In this document: positions 44,904-55,093 of the stretch, piece after piece
Position numbering within the stretch: position 1 is the stretch's first letter
How the letters are laid out: each line of letters begins with the position of its first letter
Assembly (NCBI RefSeq): GCF_030295385.1
Contig: NZ_AP027079.1
Location: 3,100,001 to 3,164,000 of the forward strand
DNA length: 64,000 bases
Source of the DNA: Geothrix oryzae
GTDB lineage: Bacteria > Acidobacteriota > Holophagae > Holophagales > Holophagaceae
Direction of reading: 5' to 3'
Notes under the pieces: generated by a model
Database searches by the model: none
What the model saw: the letters and a program-made list of their open reading frames with translations, nothing else
What the model was told of the DNA's origin: nothing
Position numbers and translations under genes: made by a program

Positions 44904-47900
44904 GGGCCCCCTGGCTCGGCCACTGGAAGGCCCCCTGGGGCCTGGAGCGCGGCCGGCGCTGGGGTGATTCGGCCTGGGCCCTGGCCGCCATCGCCCAGGC
45001 CTGGCTGCTGGGCGGGCGGGAAGGCCGGTGGCCGCAGGTGGAGCAGGAAGCCCGGCGGCCCTTCGGACCGCAGCTCTCCAGCCAGCCCACCGTCTTTGGC
45101 CCCCGTCCCGACCCCGCCTGGGTGGCCCGCCTCCGCCACGGCAGCCCCGCCGTGCCGGCTTCGCAACGGGGCGTCCGGGAGGGCGAGCTGCAGGCCTGGG
45201 CGTGGGAGGCCCTGCTCGAAGGCGATGGTGTTCCCTGGATGGCCGCCGGCTCAGTCCTTCTGGATCGGTCCCAGCGCCTGCGGTGGATCGCCCTTCTAGG
45301 GGCCGTGGACGCGAAGGGGACCCTCCACCTCCCGCCCTTTCTCGAAATTCTGGTGCCGCCCGCGCTCCATCGCCTGCCGCCGCATTGGTGGGCCTTCCTC
45401 CTGCGGAGCCAGGACGCCGGGGGGCGCCTGCTGCCGGAGGGTGCGCTGGACGCGGACCTGCCCTGGTCCACCCTCCAGGCCCACGCGGAGTCGCTGGTGC
45501 TGGAGGTGCTGCCCGAAGGCCTGAAGCCCCATCGCGAGGCCCCCTGGCTGGCCGCCCTCCCCGGGGGGCGCTGGATGCTGGATCCGCGCCTGCGAGCCTG
45601 GGCCCGGGGGTTCGGTGCTTCCCCGGCCGGCCTGGAAGCCCTCGCCCTCGGCGGCCTGGCGGGAGGGGCGGTCCCCGAGCCGGCCCTGGCGGCCTTGCTC
45701 CGGCTGCAGTCCTCCCCCGCCTTCCCCGACGGCTGGACGCCTTCCCTGGAGGCCGACATCCGGGAGGACCTCCAACGGCCAGGCCTCCCGCCGCCCTCGG
45801 GCCACCCCACCTGGGACCGGGTGCGCATGCGCTGGGGCGGCGAGGCGGCTCCGACGGCGCCAGGCTACCCGGACTGGGGCGCCGGGGCCCATCCCTGCGC
45901 CGATCCTTTCCACTGGATGGCCGAGGGCCTTCGCGCCGACCAGGCCTGCGACCCGGAGACCTCCCTGCGGGCCTTCACCCTGGCCCACGCCCACTTCACC
46001 CGGCTGGGTGCCCCGGGCTGGGCGGAGCGCGCCGCGTCCAATGCGGCCGTCCTCGCCCTCAAGTGGGCCGACCTGCCCGCCCACGCCCGCTGGAGCGTCC
46101 TGCGAGGTCCACTACCCCAGCCCTGGCGGGATCTGGAGGAGGCGCAGCTGGCGGAGGTGAACCTGGAACCGGACGCCGCCCTGGCCCGGATCCGCCGCCT
46201 GGTGGAGGCCCACCCCGGCCTTCCCGGCGCCTGGGGCCTGCTCGCCAGCCACGGGGCCGACCGGGAGCGCTGGGATCTGGTGCGGGAAGGCCTCGCCGGG
46301 GCCGGCGACCATCCCTACACCCGCTTTCTCCGCGCCGTGCTGGGGCCCCTCACCGAGGAACCGCCGCACGATGCCGACCCTGAAACCCGCCTGAGCTGGG
46401 AGACCCACCGCCTCTTCCGGGGGGGCGGCGATCCCGGGGCTTTCTGGGCGGCGTGGTGGGCCTGCCCCACCCAGATCATGTGCCTGGAACTGGGCCTGCA
46501 GGTGCTGGAACGGCGGCCGGATCTTCGCCGCGCCTCTTCCCTGCTGGCCCTCCAGGGCATCGCCGATCGGGCCGCCAGCCCGCGGCACCAGCGGCGCCTG
46601 GCGGCCCTGTGGCCCCAGCCCGATGCGGTCGCCGACCCCGCCCCCCTTCACCTCGTCAAGGACTGGCTGGCCCGCCTGACCACCCCCACCTGGATCGCCT
46701 GGGAAGACGAGGGGCGGCTGCACACCTTGGGCGCCGGGGAGGCCCCGCCCGAGGGCGCCCTCAGCCGCCTCGCCCAGGATGGAACGCTGGCCCCCTTCGC
46801 CCAGGGCCCCTGGGTCTGGTGCGGACATCCCCTGATCTGGGAGGGCTGCCCCGTGGGAGCGGTGCTGCTGGCCCGGCCCGCGGAGGCCGTGCCCACGCCT
46901 CCGCTGGAGCCGCTTCTGATCTCGCCCTGGCTCGCCCGGATCCGCGCCCGGCGGCCTGCCGAAGTCGCGGTCGAGCCCGGCCTCCTGCTCACGGATGGCA
47001 GCGAGCCCATGGCCTCTTTGCTGCGGGAGCTGGACCGCGTGGCCACTTCCGAGCTGCCCGTGTTGATCCTCGGCCCCACGGGCAGCGGCAAGGAGCTGGC
47101 GGCCCGGGAGCTGCACCAGAGATCGGGCCGCTCGGGCCCGCTCGTGGCCGTGAACTGCTCGGCCTTTGCCGAGGGGCTGCTGGAGTCCGAACTCTTCGGC
47201 CACACCAAGGGCGCCTTCACGGGCGCGGATCGCGACCGGCGCGGGGCCATCGAGGCCGCCCGCGGAGGCACCCTGTTCCTCGACGAGGTGGCGGACCTGT
47301 CGCCGCGCCTGCAGTCCCTCCTTCTGCGCGTCCTCCAGGAGCGGGAGATCCGCCGCGTCGGCTCGGATCATGCCGTGAAGGTGGATGTGCGCTTTGCCGC
47401 CGCCACCCACCGCCCCATGGAGGATCTGGCCGCGGCCGGGGCCTTCCGGCGCGACCTGCTCTTTCGCCTCCAGGGCGCGGTGCTCCGCCTCCCGTCGCTC
47501 TCGGCCCGCCGCCATGAATTCCCGTTCCTGGTGCCGCGGCTCGTGGTGCGGGCCGCGGCCTCGGCCAAGCGTCCCGTGCCAGCCCTGGCCCCAGGCCTGC
47601 CCGAGGCGCTGGCCCGCCTGCCCTGGCCCGGCAATGTGCGCGAGCTGATGCACGCCCTCGAGCGGGCCATCCTCCGCTGCGAAGGCGGCGTCCTCAAGCC
47701 GTCCCATCTCCCGGAGCTGGAAGCGCCCATGGCCCAGGTGCGCACCTGGGACGACGCCACCCGCGCCTTCCAGCGGCGTCTGCTGCTGGAGACCCTCCAG
47801 GCCAGCGGGTTCCGCGTGGCGGAAGCCGCCCAGACCCTTGGCCTCGCCCGCCCCGCCCTCTACGCCGTGGCCAAGCGGTTGGGCGTGGATCTGGTGGCGG

Positions 47901-47962
47901 AGCGATCGGAATTGACTCCGGGTCCCGCGATCAGGGACAGCGAGATCGGCAGGATCGGGTGA
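44897..47962 (+). CDS. Sigma-54-dependent activator with a long N-terminal region
   Basis: A 1021-residue regulator. The AAA+ domain (about residues 690-930) has Walker A GPTGSGKE (726-733), the sigma-54 contact loop GAFTGA (772-777), Walker [10 protein letters not shown] and the arginine region [10 protein letters not shown] Fis-type helix-turn-helix ends the protein ([22 protein letters not shown]). There is no receiver. The first 550 or so residues are helical, partly TPR-like; residues about 570-690 look like a GAF domain ([10 protein letters not shown]). GTG at 44897 is the first start after aroA in this frame; a later start is possible. Confidence 0.85.
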   Translation: MLRAPWLGHWKAPWGLERGRRWGDSAWALAAIAQAWLLGGREGRWPQVEQEARRPFGPQLSSQPTVFGPRPDPAWVARLRHGSPAVPASQRGVREGELQAWAWEALLEGDGVPWMAAGSVLLDRSQRLRWIALLGAVDAKGTLHLPPFLEILVPPALHRLPPHWWAFLLRSQDAGGRLLPEGALDADLPWSTLQAHAESLVLEVLPEGLKPHREAPWLAALPGGRWMLDPRLRAWARGFGASPAGLEALALGGLAGGAVPEPALAALLRLQSSPAFPDGWTPSLEADIREDLQRPGLPPPSGHPTWDRVRMRWGGEAAPTAPGYPDWGAGAHPCADPFHWMAEGLRADQACDPETSLRAFTLAHAHFTRLGAPGWAERAASNAAVLALKWADLPAHARWSVLRGPLPQPWRDLEEAQLAEVNLEPDAALARIRRLVEAHPGLPGAWGLLASHGADRERWDLVREGLAGAGDHPYTRFLRAVLGPLTEEPPHDADPETRLSWETHRLFRGGGDPGAFWAAWWACPTQIMCLELGLQVLERRPDLRRASSLLALQGIADRAASPRHQRRLAALWPQPDAVADPAPLHLVKDWLARLTTPTWIAWEDEGRLHTLGAGEAPPEGALSRLAQDGTLAPFAQGPWVWCGHPLIWEGCPVGAVLLARPAEAVPTPPLEPLLISPWLARIRARRPAEVAVEPGLLLTDGSEPMASLLRELDRVATSELPVLILGPTGSGKELAARELHQRSGRSGPLVAVNCSAFAEGLLESELFGHTKGAFTGADRDRRGAIEAARGGTLFLDEVADLSPRLQSLLLRVLQEREIRRVGSDHAVKVDVRFAAATHRPMEDLAAAGAFRRDLLFRLQGAVLRLPSLSARRHEFPFLVPRLVVRAAASAKRPVPALAPGLPEALARLPWPGNVRELMHALERAILRCEGGVLKPSHLPELEAPMAQVRTWDDATRAFQRRLLLETLQASGFRVAEAAQTLGLARPALYAVAKRLGVDLVAERSELTPGPAIRDSEIGRIG

Positions 47963-48066
47963 GGTCCCCCGAACGACGGAAGGACGACGGAAGGTCCAGC
48001 TATGGAAATTTCTGGCCATGATGGAGGCCTGGTCTTCCACCCCCGACACCCCGTGATGGGAGCTTC

Positions 48067-49530
48067 ATGGCCTTCCAAGACCCTCCGCTGGTGAGCATCG
48101 GCGTCCCCGTCTTCAATGGGGAGATGTACCTGGCCGACTCCCTGGACTCCCTGCTGGCCCAGGATCATCCGAACCTGGAGATCCTCATCTCCGACAACGC
48201 CTCCACCGATGGAACCGGCGAGATCTGTGAAAGCTATGCCCGGCGGGATCCGCGCGTACGCTATGTCCGACAGGACACCAACATCGGGTCCACCCGGAAT
48301 TTCGAGTTCGTCTTCGAGCACACCCGGGGAGATTACTTCTATTGGCAGGCGCACGACGACCTCCGTCACCCGACCTTCACCTCGAGGTGCCTGGCGGAGC
48401 TGCAGAACCATCCCGGCGCCGTCCTCTGCAACAGCGCCGTCCAGGTCATCGACGAGGCGGGATCACCCCGTCCCGATTGGGAGGATCTCAATTTCTCGAC
48501 GGTGGGGCTCACGGTTCTCGAGAGGCTCCACCGGCTTTACGACCACATGGACTGGGTGGACATGATGGGGCTGGCCCGGCGGGATGCTCTCGCCAAGGCC
48601 CTGCCCTTCGAGGGGACCTGGGGCGGAGATGTCCTGATCAGCGCCAAACTCCTGCTCCAGGGCGATTTCTGCAAGGTAGATGCCCCTCTGTTCCAATACC
48701 GGGTCCGCGAGGTGCCCAAAGGGAGCGAGCAGACCCTGAAGGAGTGCTTCGACGAAGGGTTCGAAAGCCCGAAACCCTACACCGCCTTCGCCCAGACCTG
48801 GCTCAGGATTCTCTTGACCTCGTCCCTGGGCATACCCGAGCGGAGGTGGCTCTTCACCGATTTCCTGAAGACCCTCGTGCGCTTGACGCCCCAGGGTCCC
48901 CACCCCTGCTGGCGGGACATCCTCAGGGGCGAGCACCCGAGCGCTTTCGCGGTACCCAATCCGCCGGCCTTTTCGGCCTTCCTCGCCGATGCCTTCTTCC
49001 CCCTCGCCCAGTCCAGCGGCCTCGCCCTGGGAGGCACCGCCACCGAGCACCTGGCCGCCTCGGCCCGCACCGTCCTCCTCTGGATTCCGGGCGGCCTTCC
49101 CGAGCACGAAGCGGCGGGCCCCTTCTTTTCGGCCGTGCGCAAGGCTCTTCCTGATGCCCGCCTGATCCTCGTGTGCCCCATCGAAGCCCTCGAGGCAGCC
49201 GAGGCCAACCCGGACCTCGATGACCTCATCGGGTTCGATCTCCGCACCTTCGCGCTGGACTCAGCCTTCCGCCAGGAGATCACCGATCTGGTCGGCACCC
49301 TGGACATCGACCTGCTCTACTGCGCCGCCCTGGCTCACGACCCGCTCCTCTGGCCCCTGGTCCAGGCGGCGAAACCCCTCCTGGCTGCCGCCCATCAGGA
49401 GAGCGACCCGGGTGAGAACACCCTCGCGCCCTGGATGTCCCCACCCTACGACTGCCTCCTGCCCCCGAGCCGCCTTGGCGAGTTGACCCGGACGGTCCTC
49501 CCGGTCCTGGGGCTCAGCGGATCCGTTTGA
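48067..49530 (+). CDS. Glycosyltransferase family 2 protein with GT9-like C-terminal extension
   Basis: A 487-residue protein. The first 230 residues are a GT2 (GT-A) domain: SIGVPVFNGEMYLADSLDSL, the nucleotide-binding SDNASTDGT and the acid motif around WQAHDDLRH. From about residue 335 the sequence changes to LLWIPGGLPEHEAAGPFFSA and KALPDARLILVCPIEAL, the pattern of the N-terminal half of GT9 heptosyltransferases. The nucleotide-binding half is absent. The gene faces the CDP-sugar operon and overlaps its last gene by 17 bases, so it may transfer the sugar made there. Confidence 0.82.
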   Translation: MAFQDPPLVSIGVPVFNGEMYLADSLDSLLAQDHPNLEILISDNASTDGTGEICESYARRDPRVRYVRQDTNIGSTRNFEFVFEHTRGDYFYWQAHDDLRHPTFTSRCLAELQNHPGAVLCNSAVQVIDEAGSPRPDWEDLNFSTVGLTVLERLHRLYDHMDWVDMMGLARRDALAKALPFEGTWGGDVLISAKLLLQGDFCKVDAPLFQYRVREVPKGSEQTLKECFDEGFESPKPYTAFAQTWLRILLTSSLGIPERRWLFTDFLKTLVRLTPQGPHPCWRDILRGEHPSAFAVPNPPAFSAFLADAFFPLAQSSGLALGGTATEHLAASARTVLLWIPGGLPEHEAAGPFFSAVRKALPDARLILVCPIEALEAAEANPDLDDLIGFDLRTFALDSAFRQEITDLVGTLDIDLLYCAALAHDPLLWPLVQAAKPLLAAAHQESDPGENTLAPWMSPPYDCLLPPSRLGELTRTVLPVLGLSGSV

Positions 49531-50284
49531 GCCAGCCGCCCGGCCAATAGGTCACGGGCCGCTCGACCAGACCTTCGTTGAAGGGGCGGGGGGGTTCCAC
49601 GATTTCAAAGGCCGGACATTCGCCGACGAAGGCCCGGGCCGCGGCTTCGGGATTGTTGGTGGCCCAGTCCGGCTGGCTGCGGGGCGCGCCCACCAGGTCC
49701 TTCATGATGCCGTCCGCCGCCAGGATGTACGATCCCACCGACACCAGCGGGGCATAGAGTCGGAGTTCCTGCAGGACATGCTCCTTCGCGTGGCAGGAGT
49801 CCAGGACCACCAGAACGCGGTCGTCGGGTTGGATTTGGCTGCGGACCGCCTCCACCACGGCCGGATCGACGGAGCTGCCTTCGACGAGGCTGATCCGCCT
49901 CGCCATCGGATGGGCCTCGATGGCGGCGCGATTGTGGGGACGGATCTCGATGTCGACGCCCACGACCCGCCCCGTCCCCATCGCCTCGAAGAGGCTCGCG
50001 TAGAAGATCAACGACCCTCCATGGGCAACGCCGGTTTCGATGATGAGGGTCGGCCGGACCTGGTGGATGACCTCCTGGATCCGGAACATGTCCTCGGGAA
50101 GTTGGATGATGGGCCGTCCCATCCAGGTGAAACCGTAGACATACTTGGCGTCCCAGCCCACGCGTAACCAAGCCTTCGAAACCAATTCAAAGGCCTCGGC
50201 CGTACCTGCCTCATGGGATTCGACCGGGTCCGTTCCCCGCTCTACCTCCACCCGCCCGTTATCCATGTCGATGCGGATTTTCAT
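49514..50284 (-). CDS. CmcI-family methyltransferase/hydroxylase
   Basis: A 256-residue protein with the family core: IIETGVAHGGSLIFYASL, GVDIEIRPHN, VLVVLDSCHAKEHVLQELRLY and a conserved YILAADGI. This is the CmcI / rhamnosyl O-methyltransferase family, in which SAM-dependent O-methylation of sugars is the best supported role. As the last gene of the seven-gene sugar operon it would O-methylate the deoxysugar. The start overlaps the formyltransferase stop by 4 bases. Confidence 0.82.
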   Translation of the reverse strand: MKIRIDMDNGRVEVERGTDPVESHEAGTAEAFELVSKAWLRVGWDAKYVYGFTWMGRPIIQLPEDMFRIQEVIHQVRPTLIIETGVAHGGSLIFYASLFEAMGTGRVVGVDIEIRPHNRAAIEAHPMARRISLVEGSSVDPAVVEAVRSQIQPDDRVLVVLDSCHAKEHVLQELRLYAPLVSVGSYILAADGIMKDLVGAPRSQPDWATNNPEAAARAFVGECPAFEIVEPPRPFNEGLVERPVTYWPGGWLKRIR

Positions 50285-51105
50285 CGCTCCCGCTCCAGGC
50301 CAGCGGCCTCAAAAAGACGATCCAGGTCAGCGCGATGAGATTCTCTGGCCAGGGCCTCTTTTACGCAGGCCGGGACCACTTCCACCCGCCCTCCATCCCC
50401 TTCGAGGTAGGCGAGCCCGTAGGGCGGCGCCCAGAAGGCCCGGGCATGGCGATCAATGACCGCCCCATCGGCACCCTCCGGAATCCGTTTGAGGGCTTCG
50501 AAGCCGGCCTGGTCCAGGTAGCGCATGCGGGCGGGATCCTGGGCTTCCCGGGGCAGCTCGCCTCCGGATTCCGCCAAAGCGCAGAACTCCAGAAAGAGCT
50601 GGATCATCTCCTCCTGGGAGCGGCGCTCCAAGCTCTCCGCCGTCTCCAGTGCGGGGTCGATGGGGAAGCGTCGGACTTTCAGGAGATCGCCAGCGTCGAA
50701 GGCGTCTTCCATGTAGTGGCATGTGCAGCCGTACTCCCTGCGCTCCTCAAGAATCGCCACATTGTAGAAAGCCCAACCACCGAACTCGGGAAGAGGACCC
50801 GCGTGGAAGTTGAGGGCCGCACGACGGGCAAGAGCACGGGTGGAGGCCGTGACCCGGTTCCGGTACATGTAGCTGATGACGAAATCTACCGGCGGTGCAT
50901 CCAGCAATTCCTTCTGACTTCGGACGGGGATGCCGCGGCTATGGGCATGGGTTTCCAGATCAGGGGTGGGCATCCAGGGATGGGAAACATTCCGGCTCAC
51001 CACCACCATGGGGACCTCCCAGCCCCGCCGAAGCAGAGCCTCTAGGGCGACGACACTCCCTGGTTTGGAGCCCATCAGAATGGCACTGGGTCGGGTTGGG
51101 CTCAC
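50281..51105 (-). CDS. Sugar N-formyltransferase (Fmt-like)
   Basis: A 274-residue protein with the formyltransferase core: Asn99-x-His101 in ALNFHAGPLPEFGGWAFY and Asp137 in DAFDAGD, the catalytic triad of N10-formyl-THF-dependent enzymes. It lacks the tRNA-binding part of methionyl-tRNA formyltransferase and lies next to a sugar aminotransferase, so the substrate is most likely the nucleotide-linked amino sugar. GTG at 51105 has a GAGGTGG site 5 bases before it; another GTG at 51114 is less likely. Confidence 0.85.
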   Translation of the reverse strand: MSPTRPSAILMGSKPGSVVALEALLRRGWEVPMVVVSRNVSHPWMPTPDLETHAHSRGIPVRSQKELLDAPPVDFVISYMYRNRVTASTRALARRAALNFHAGPLPEFGGWAFYNVAILEERREYGCTCHYMEDAFDAGDLLKVRRFPIDPALETAESLERRSQEEMIQLFLEFCALAESGGELPREAQDPARMRYLDQAGFEALKRIPEGADGAVIDRHARAFWAPPYGLAYLEGDGGRVEVVPACVKEALARESHRADLDRLFEAAGLERER

Positions 51106-51115
51106 GCGGACCACC

Positions 51116-52249
51116 TCACTTACCGAAGAAGGCCCGGATAGCCGTCACCGTCCGGTCGAGGTCGGCATCCTGCATGGCCGAGTGCAAAGGCAGGGAGAGG
51201 ATCTCGTGGCCCACGCGTTCCGTCACCCCCAGATCGCCCTTCCGGCAGTCCTTGAACAGGGTGAACCAGTGGCCCGGCTGCCAGTGGATGCCCGTATCGA
51301 TGCCGCGCTCCTGGAGAAAGCCGCGCAGGTCATCCCTCGCCTCGGGTGGAACCCGGATGTAATAGAGGAAGGGCACCACGCCTTCAAAATCGCTCCTGGG
51401 GATCCGGACGGCCGGCAGGCCCGCCAGCCCTTCACTGTAGCGGCGACAGGCCGCCCGGCGGGTCCGCTCGATGGTGGCCATCTTGGAGAGCTGCCCGAGG
51501 CCGATGGCCGCATGCAGGTTGGCCATGTGATAGCGGAATCCGAGACGGTTCACATCGTAGGTCCAGGCCCGGCGGTTCTGATACATGAGCGTGGACGGTT
51601 GTCCCATGCCGATGAGCCGCATCTCCTGCAAGGCGCGCTTCTCCTCCTCCGTGCGGACGACCACCAGACCGCCATCGATGCAGGTGATGGTCTTCACCGG
51701 ATCGAAGCTGAAAATGGCGATGTCCGAGAAGCTGCCGATCCGCTTCCCATGGTACCGGGATCCGAAGGCGTGGGCGGCGTCGTGGATGACCCGGAGGCCG
51801 TGCCGGGCCGCCAGTCGACCCACTTCATCGTGATCGCAGAGAATGCAATCGTAGTCCATGGCGATGATCGCCTTGGTGCGGGGCGAAACCAGCGCCTCGG
51901 CCCGCTCCAGGTCAATGCAGAGGGTGTCGTCGCGGATGTCGCAGAAGACCGGATCCGCGCCCGTGGCCAAGATGGCCTGGAAGTCCGCCACATTGTTGAA
52001 GGAGGGGGTGATGACCTCATCGCCGGGTCCCACCCCCGCCACCAGCAGCGCCAGATGCAGGGCGGCGTGGCCGGTGCTCACCGCCACCACATGCCGATCG
52101 CCTGCTTCCAGGTAGGTCCGGGTGGCCTCCTCGAACTGTCCGACATAGCTGCCCATGCCCAGCCAGCCCATCTCCAGGGCCGCCCGCGCCGCCTGGAAAT
52201 CCGTTTCGTCCAGGAGCGGTCTGAATACCGGCAGGGCCTGTTCAGTCAT
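51116..52249 (-). CDS. DegT/DnrJ/EryC1-type sugar aminotransferase
   Basis: A 377-residue PLP enzyme. Visible features are GHAALHLALL, the PLP-facing Asp157 (VIHDAAHAFG) and Lys186 in SFDPVKTIT, the Schiff-base lysine. The lysine rules out the ColD-type deoxygenase variant. Such enzymes transaminate nucleotide-linked keto-sugars at C3 or C4. In this operon, after a 4,6-dehydratase, a C4 amino product is the simplest expectation. Followed by the formyltransferase. Confidence 0.9.
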   Translation of the reverse strand: MTEQALPVFRPLLDETDFQAARAALEMGWLGMGSYVGQFEEATRTYLEAGDRHVVAVSTGHAALHLALLVAGVGPGDEVITPSFNNVADFQAILATGADPVFCDIRDDTLCIDLERAEALVSPRTKAIIAMDYDCILCDHDEVGRLAARHGLRVIHDAAHAFGSRYHGKRIGSFSDIAIFSFDPVKTITCIDGGLVVVRTEEEKRALQEMRLIGMGQPSTLMYQNRRAWTYDVNRLGFRYHMANLHAAIGLGQLSKMATIERTRRAACRRYSEGLAGLPAVRIPRSDFEGVVPFLYYIRVPPEARDDLRGFLQERGIDTGIHWQPGHWFTLFKDCRKGDLGVTERVGHEILSLPLHSAMQDADLDRTVTAIRAFFGK

Positions 52250-52814
52250 GGTGTTCCTCCTTCGCCCTCAGCTTGCCCGCATGCCATGTGCCGAGGTCTG
52301 GCCAGATGCGATCCCGTTCGGACAGCACCGGGTTCTCCTGGGGCCAAGGGATCCCGAGCTCCGGATCATCCCAGCGGATGCCCCGCGCCGCCCCGGGGAC
52401 ATGGAGGGCCGAGATCATGTAATGGATCTCTGTGTCATCTGCCAGCGTCTGGTAGCCGTGGGCGAGACCCATGGGAACGAAGAGGGTCCTCATGTTTTCA
52501 CGGCTCAACTCCACACCCCACCACTTGCGGTAGGTGGGCGACCCGGGACGGAGATCGACGATGACATCGAAGATCCGCCCCACCGCGCACCGCACCAGCT
52601 TGGCTTCCTGGTGGGGTGCGTCCTGGAAGTGCAGTCCCCGGAGGGTACCCTTCCGCCGATTCCACACGCTGCTGGACTGGGGCCAGATCACGGGCAGTCC
52701 CGCCAGCCGGAAGGCCTGCTCACAATAGACCCGGGCGAAAAATCCCCGGTCATCCTCGTACCGGTCGGCCTCGATGACCATGGCCCCGGGAATCGGCGTC
52801 TCCAGAAAGTTCAC
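52242..52814 (-). CDS. RfbC-like nucleotide-sugar 3,5-epimerase
   Basis: A 190-residue cupin epimerase: YEDDRGFFARVY, the His motif LRGLHFQ, KLVRCAVGRIFDVIVDLR, and the Tyr/His of EIHYMISALH. Catalytic His and Tyr of RmlC are present. In a CDP-sugar operon it would act on CDP-4-keto-6-deoxy-hexose, probably at C5 (or C3 and C5). The GTG start at 52814 has a GGAGG site and overlaps the C-methyltransferase stop by 4 bases. Confidence 0.88.
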   Translation of the reverse strand: MNFLETPIPGAMVIEADRYEDDRGFFARVYCEQAFRLAGLPVIWPQSSSVWNRRKGTLRGLHFQDAPHQEAKLVRCAVGRIFDVIVDLRPGSPTYRKWWGVELSRENMRTLFVPMGLAHGYQTLADDTEIHYMISALHVPGAARGIRWDDPELGIPWPQENPVLSERDRIWPDLGTWHAGKLRAKEEHHD

Positions 52815-54049
52815 GCCAGCACCTCCAACCTGGGGACGGCGGTCACGAAACGCCCCCCCCACCCGCGGAGGTGGTCCATCTGTTCACGGATCTCCTCCCG
52901 AAGGTTCCAGGGGAGGATGAGCAGAAAATCCGGCCGCCGGGCGGCCACGGCCTCCGGTGCCAGGATGGGGATGCGGCTGCCCGGGAGGAATCGACCCTGC
53001 TTGTGGGGGCTCCGATCCACGGTGAAGGGGATCAGATCCGGCCCGATCCCGGCGAAATTCAGGAAGGTGTTTCCCTTGGCTGGGGCCCCATAGGCCGCGA
53101 CCACTCGCCCCGCGCGCTTCTGGTCGAGGAGAAAGGCGAGCAAGTCGTTCTTCAGATCCCACACCTGCGCCTGGAATCGAGCGTAGCCTTCCTTTCGGTC
53201 GAGGCCGGCCTCGCGCTCCAGCCGTCTCAGGAGGCACAGCCGCTCAGAGGGGAGGGCGGCCCTGGGATCCGCGGAGCCGCATCCGTGGATGCGGAGGGAT
53301 CCCCCGTGGGTGGGGAGACGCTGCACATCGAAGACGGTCAACCCATGTTCCGCAAAGAGCCGCTCCACGACCAGCAGGCTCAGATAGCTGAAGTGTTCGT
53401 GGTAGATCGTGTCGAATTGGAGGCCCTGGATCAGCTCCAGCAGGTGGGGAAATTCCAGGACCAGCGTGCCCCGGGGCGCCAGGGCTCGGCGCAGGCCCTC
53501 CGTGAAATCGTGCAGGTCCGGAACATGGGCCAGGACATTGAGGCCCAGCAGGAGATCGGCCTGGCGCCCCGACTGCGCCAGTTCCTCCCCGAGGTCGGCC
53601 CCGAAGAACCGGGTCAGCGTCGGAATGCCCTTGTCCGTGGCGGCCTGGGCCACATTGGCGGCGGGTTCGATGCCGAGGACCGGGACCCCCGCCTCCTTGA
53701 AATACTGCAGCAGGTAGCCGTCGTTGCTGGCGACCTCGACCACATGACTCCGAGAGCCCAATCCGAAGTCCCGGATGGCTTCGGTGGCGAGGGCCCGGCC
53801 ATGGGCAAGCCAGGCATCCGAGAAGGAGGAGAAGTACAGGTAGTGTCCGAACAAGGCCTCGGGCGTCTCGAAGGCGGGCAGCTGGACCAGCCAGCAGGAC
53901 TCGCAGACCCGCGGATGCAGAGGGTAGTGCACCTCGGGCCGTTCCAGATCCTCCGGCCTGAGGTAGCCGTTGGCCAGGGGGCTGGTGCCCAGATCCACCA
54001 GGCTCAGCGCCAGGGGTGAGCCGCAGATGCGGCAGGTCAGGTGGCTCAT
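52811..54049 (-). CDS. Sugar C-methyltransferase (TylC3/EvaC-type)
   Basis: A 412-residue SAM methyltransferase with the three-part layout of sugar C-methyltransferases. It has an N-terminal zinc module with Cys pairs (CRICG; CESCWLVQLP), a SAM domain (VVEVASNDGYLLQYFKE, GIEPAANVA) and a C-terminal domain with AAYGAPAKGNTFLNF. Enzymes of this type put a methyl group on C3 next to a C4 keto group, giving branched-chain sugars. ATG at 54049 overlaps the dehydratase stop by 4 bases. Confidence 0.88.
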   Translation of the reverse strand: MSHLTCRICGSPLALSLVDLGTSPLANGYLRPEDLERPEVHYPLHPRVCESCWLVQLPAFETPEALFGHYLYFSSFSDAWLAHGRALATEAIRDFGLGSRSHVVEVASNDGYLLQYFKEAGVPVLGIEPAANVAQAATDKGIPTLTRFFGADLGEELAQSGRQADLLLGLNVLAHVPDLHDFTEGLRRALAPRGTLVLEFPHLLELIQGLQFDTIYHEHFSYLSLLVVERLFAEHGLTVFDVQRLPTHGGSLRIHGCGSADPRAALPSERLCLLRRLEREAGLDRKEGYARFQAQVWDLKNDLLAFLLDQKRAGRVVAAYGAPAKGNTFLNFAGIGPDLIPFTVDRSPHKQGRFLPGSRIPILAPEAVAARRPDFLLILPWNLREEIREQMDHLRGWGGRFVTAVPRLEVLA

Positions 54050-55089
54050 CCGCGGGCCTCCAGATCGGTCTCGCAAAGGACGCGTGCTGGCACCCCGTCC
54101 GCGAAGGCCCGGTACCACCGGACACTCCGCTCAATCGCCGCTTCCACGGTCCAGCGCGGCATCCAACCCAGGCATTCCCGGATCCGGGAGCTGTCGAGTT
54201 CCAGCCGCTCCGCTTCCAGTCCTGAGGGGGCCCCCTCCAAGATCCAGGTCGCCGTCCCCCCCCAAGCCCGGCAGCAGGCATCGGCGACTTGGGCCACCGT
54301 CCAGGCCTGCTCCGGGCTGGGGCCGACATTCCAGGGCCCTGACCAGGGTCCCGGGTCGGCCGCCAGCTTGGCTCCGAGGCGCAGGTAGCCATCCAGGGGA
54401 TCCAGGACATGCTGCCAGGGCCGCCGGGCTTCTGGCCGCCGGATCCCGGGAGTCCTCCCCTGCTGGAAGGCACGCATGAGGTCCGGGACCAGCCGATGGG
54501 CCGCCCAGTCGCCGCCGCCGATGACATTGCCCGCCCGGACCGTGGCGAGGCCCACCCCCTCCCGGAACCAGGCACGGCGATAGGCGGCCGTGGCGAGTTC
54601 GGCACAGGCTTTGGAGGCGCTGTAGGGATCCTCCCCACCCAGGGGGTCATCCTCGCGGAAGGGGTGCCTCCCGGGTTGGCGGTAGCACTTGTCGCTGGTC
54701 ACGACCACCATGGCGCGGATGGAGGGCTGATGGCGGCAGGCTTCCAGGAGATTGACCGTGCCCATGAGGTTGGTGGCGAAGGTGCCCACGGGATCCTCGT
54801 AGGAGGGAAGCACGAGGGCCTGGGCCGCCAGGTGGAAGACGAATTCCGGGCGGAAGGCGTCCACCAGGGCCCGCAGCCGCCCGGAATCACGGATGTCTGC
54901 GTACTCCGAGTGCACCTCATTCTCGAGGCCGAGGGCGGACCAGAGGTTCGGCTCGGTATCCGGAGGGAGGGCGACCGCCCCGACTTCCGCCCCCAGGCGC
55001 CGCAGCCAGAGGGCCAGCCAGGCCCCTTTGAATCCGGTGTGCCCGGTCAGCAGGACGCGCTTGCCACGGTAGGCTTCGCCCAGGTCCAT
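54046..55089 (-). CDS. rfbG: CDP-glucose 4,6-dehydratase
   Basis: A 347-residue extended SDR with the NAD motif TGHTGFKGAWLALWL, LAAQALVLPSYEDP, TSDKCYRQ and the YSASKACAE catalytic Tyr/Lys. The TGHTGFKG start and VLDPLDGYLRLG region are typical of CDP-glucose dehydratases (RfbG). It makes CDP-4-keto-6-deoxyglucose. It starts 4 bases after the rfbF stop. Confidence 0.94.
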   Translation of the reverse strand: MDLGEAYRGKRVLLTGHTGFKGAWLALWLRRLGAEVGAVALPPDTEPNLWSALGLENEVHSEYADIRDSGRLRALVDAFRPEFVFHLAAQALVLPSYEDPVGTFATNLMGTVNLLEACRHQPSIRAMVVVTSDKCYRQPGRHPFREDDPLGGEDPYSASKACAELATAAYRRAWFREGVGLATVRAGNVIGGGDWAAHRLVPDLMRAFQQGRTPGIRRPEARRPWQHVLDPLDGYLRLGAKLAADPGPWSGPWNVGPSPEQAWTVAQVADACCRAWGGTATWILEGAPSGLEAERLELDSSRIRECLGWMPRWTVEAAIERSVRWYRAFADGVPARVLCETDLEARG

Positions 55090-55093
55090 CGGG

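Noticed and set aside
47963-48066. Sigma-54 promoter in front of the glycosyltransferase gene
   Set aside because: A TGG...GG-like stretch is present but lacks the GC at -12 spacing; only a short tandem repeat (ACGACGGAAGG twice) is certain.
52853-52860. C8 run near the end of the C-methyltransferase gene
   Set aside because: Short and in a GC-rich gene; not long enough alone to argue for phase variation.
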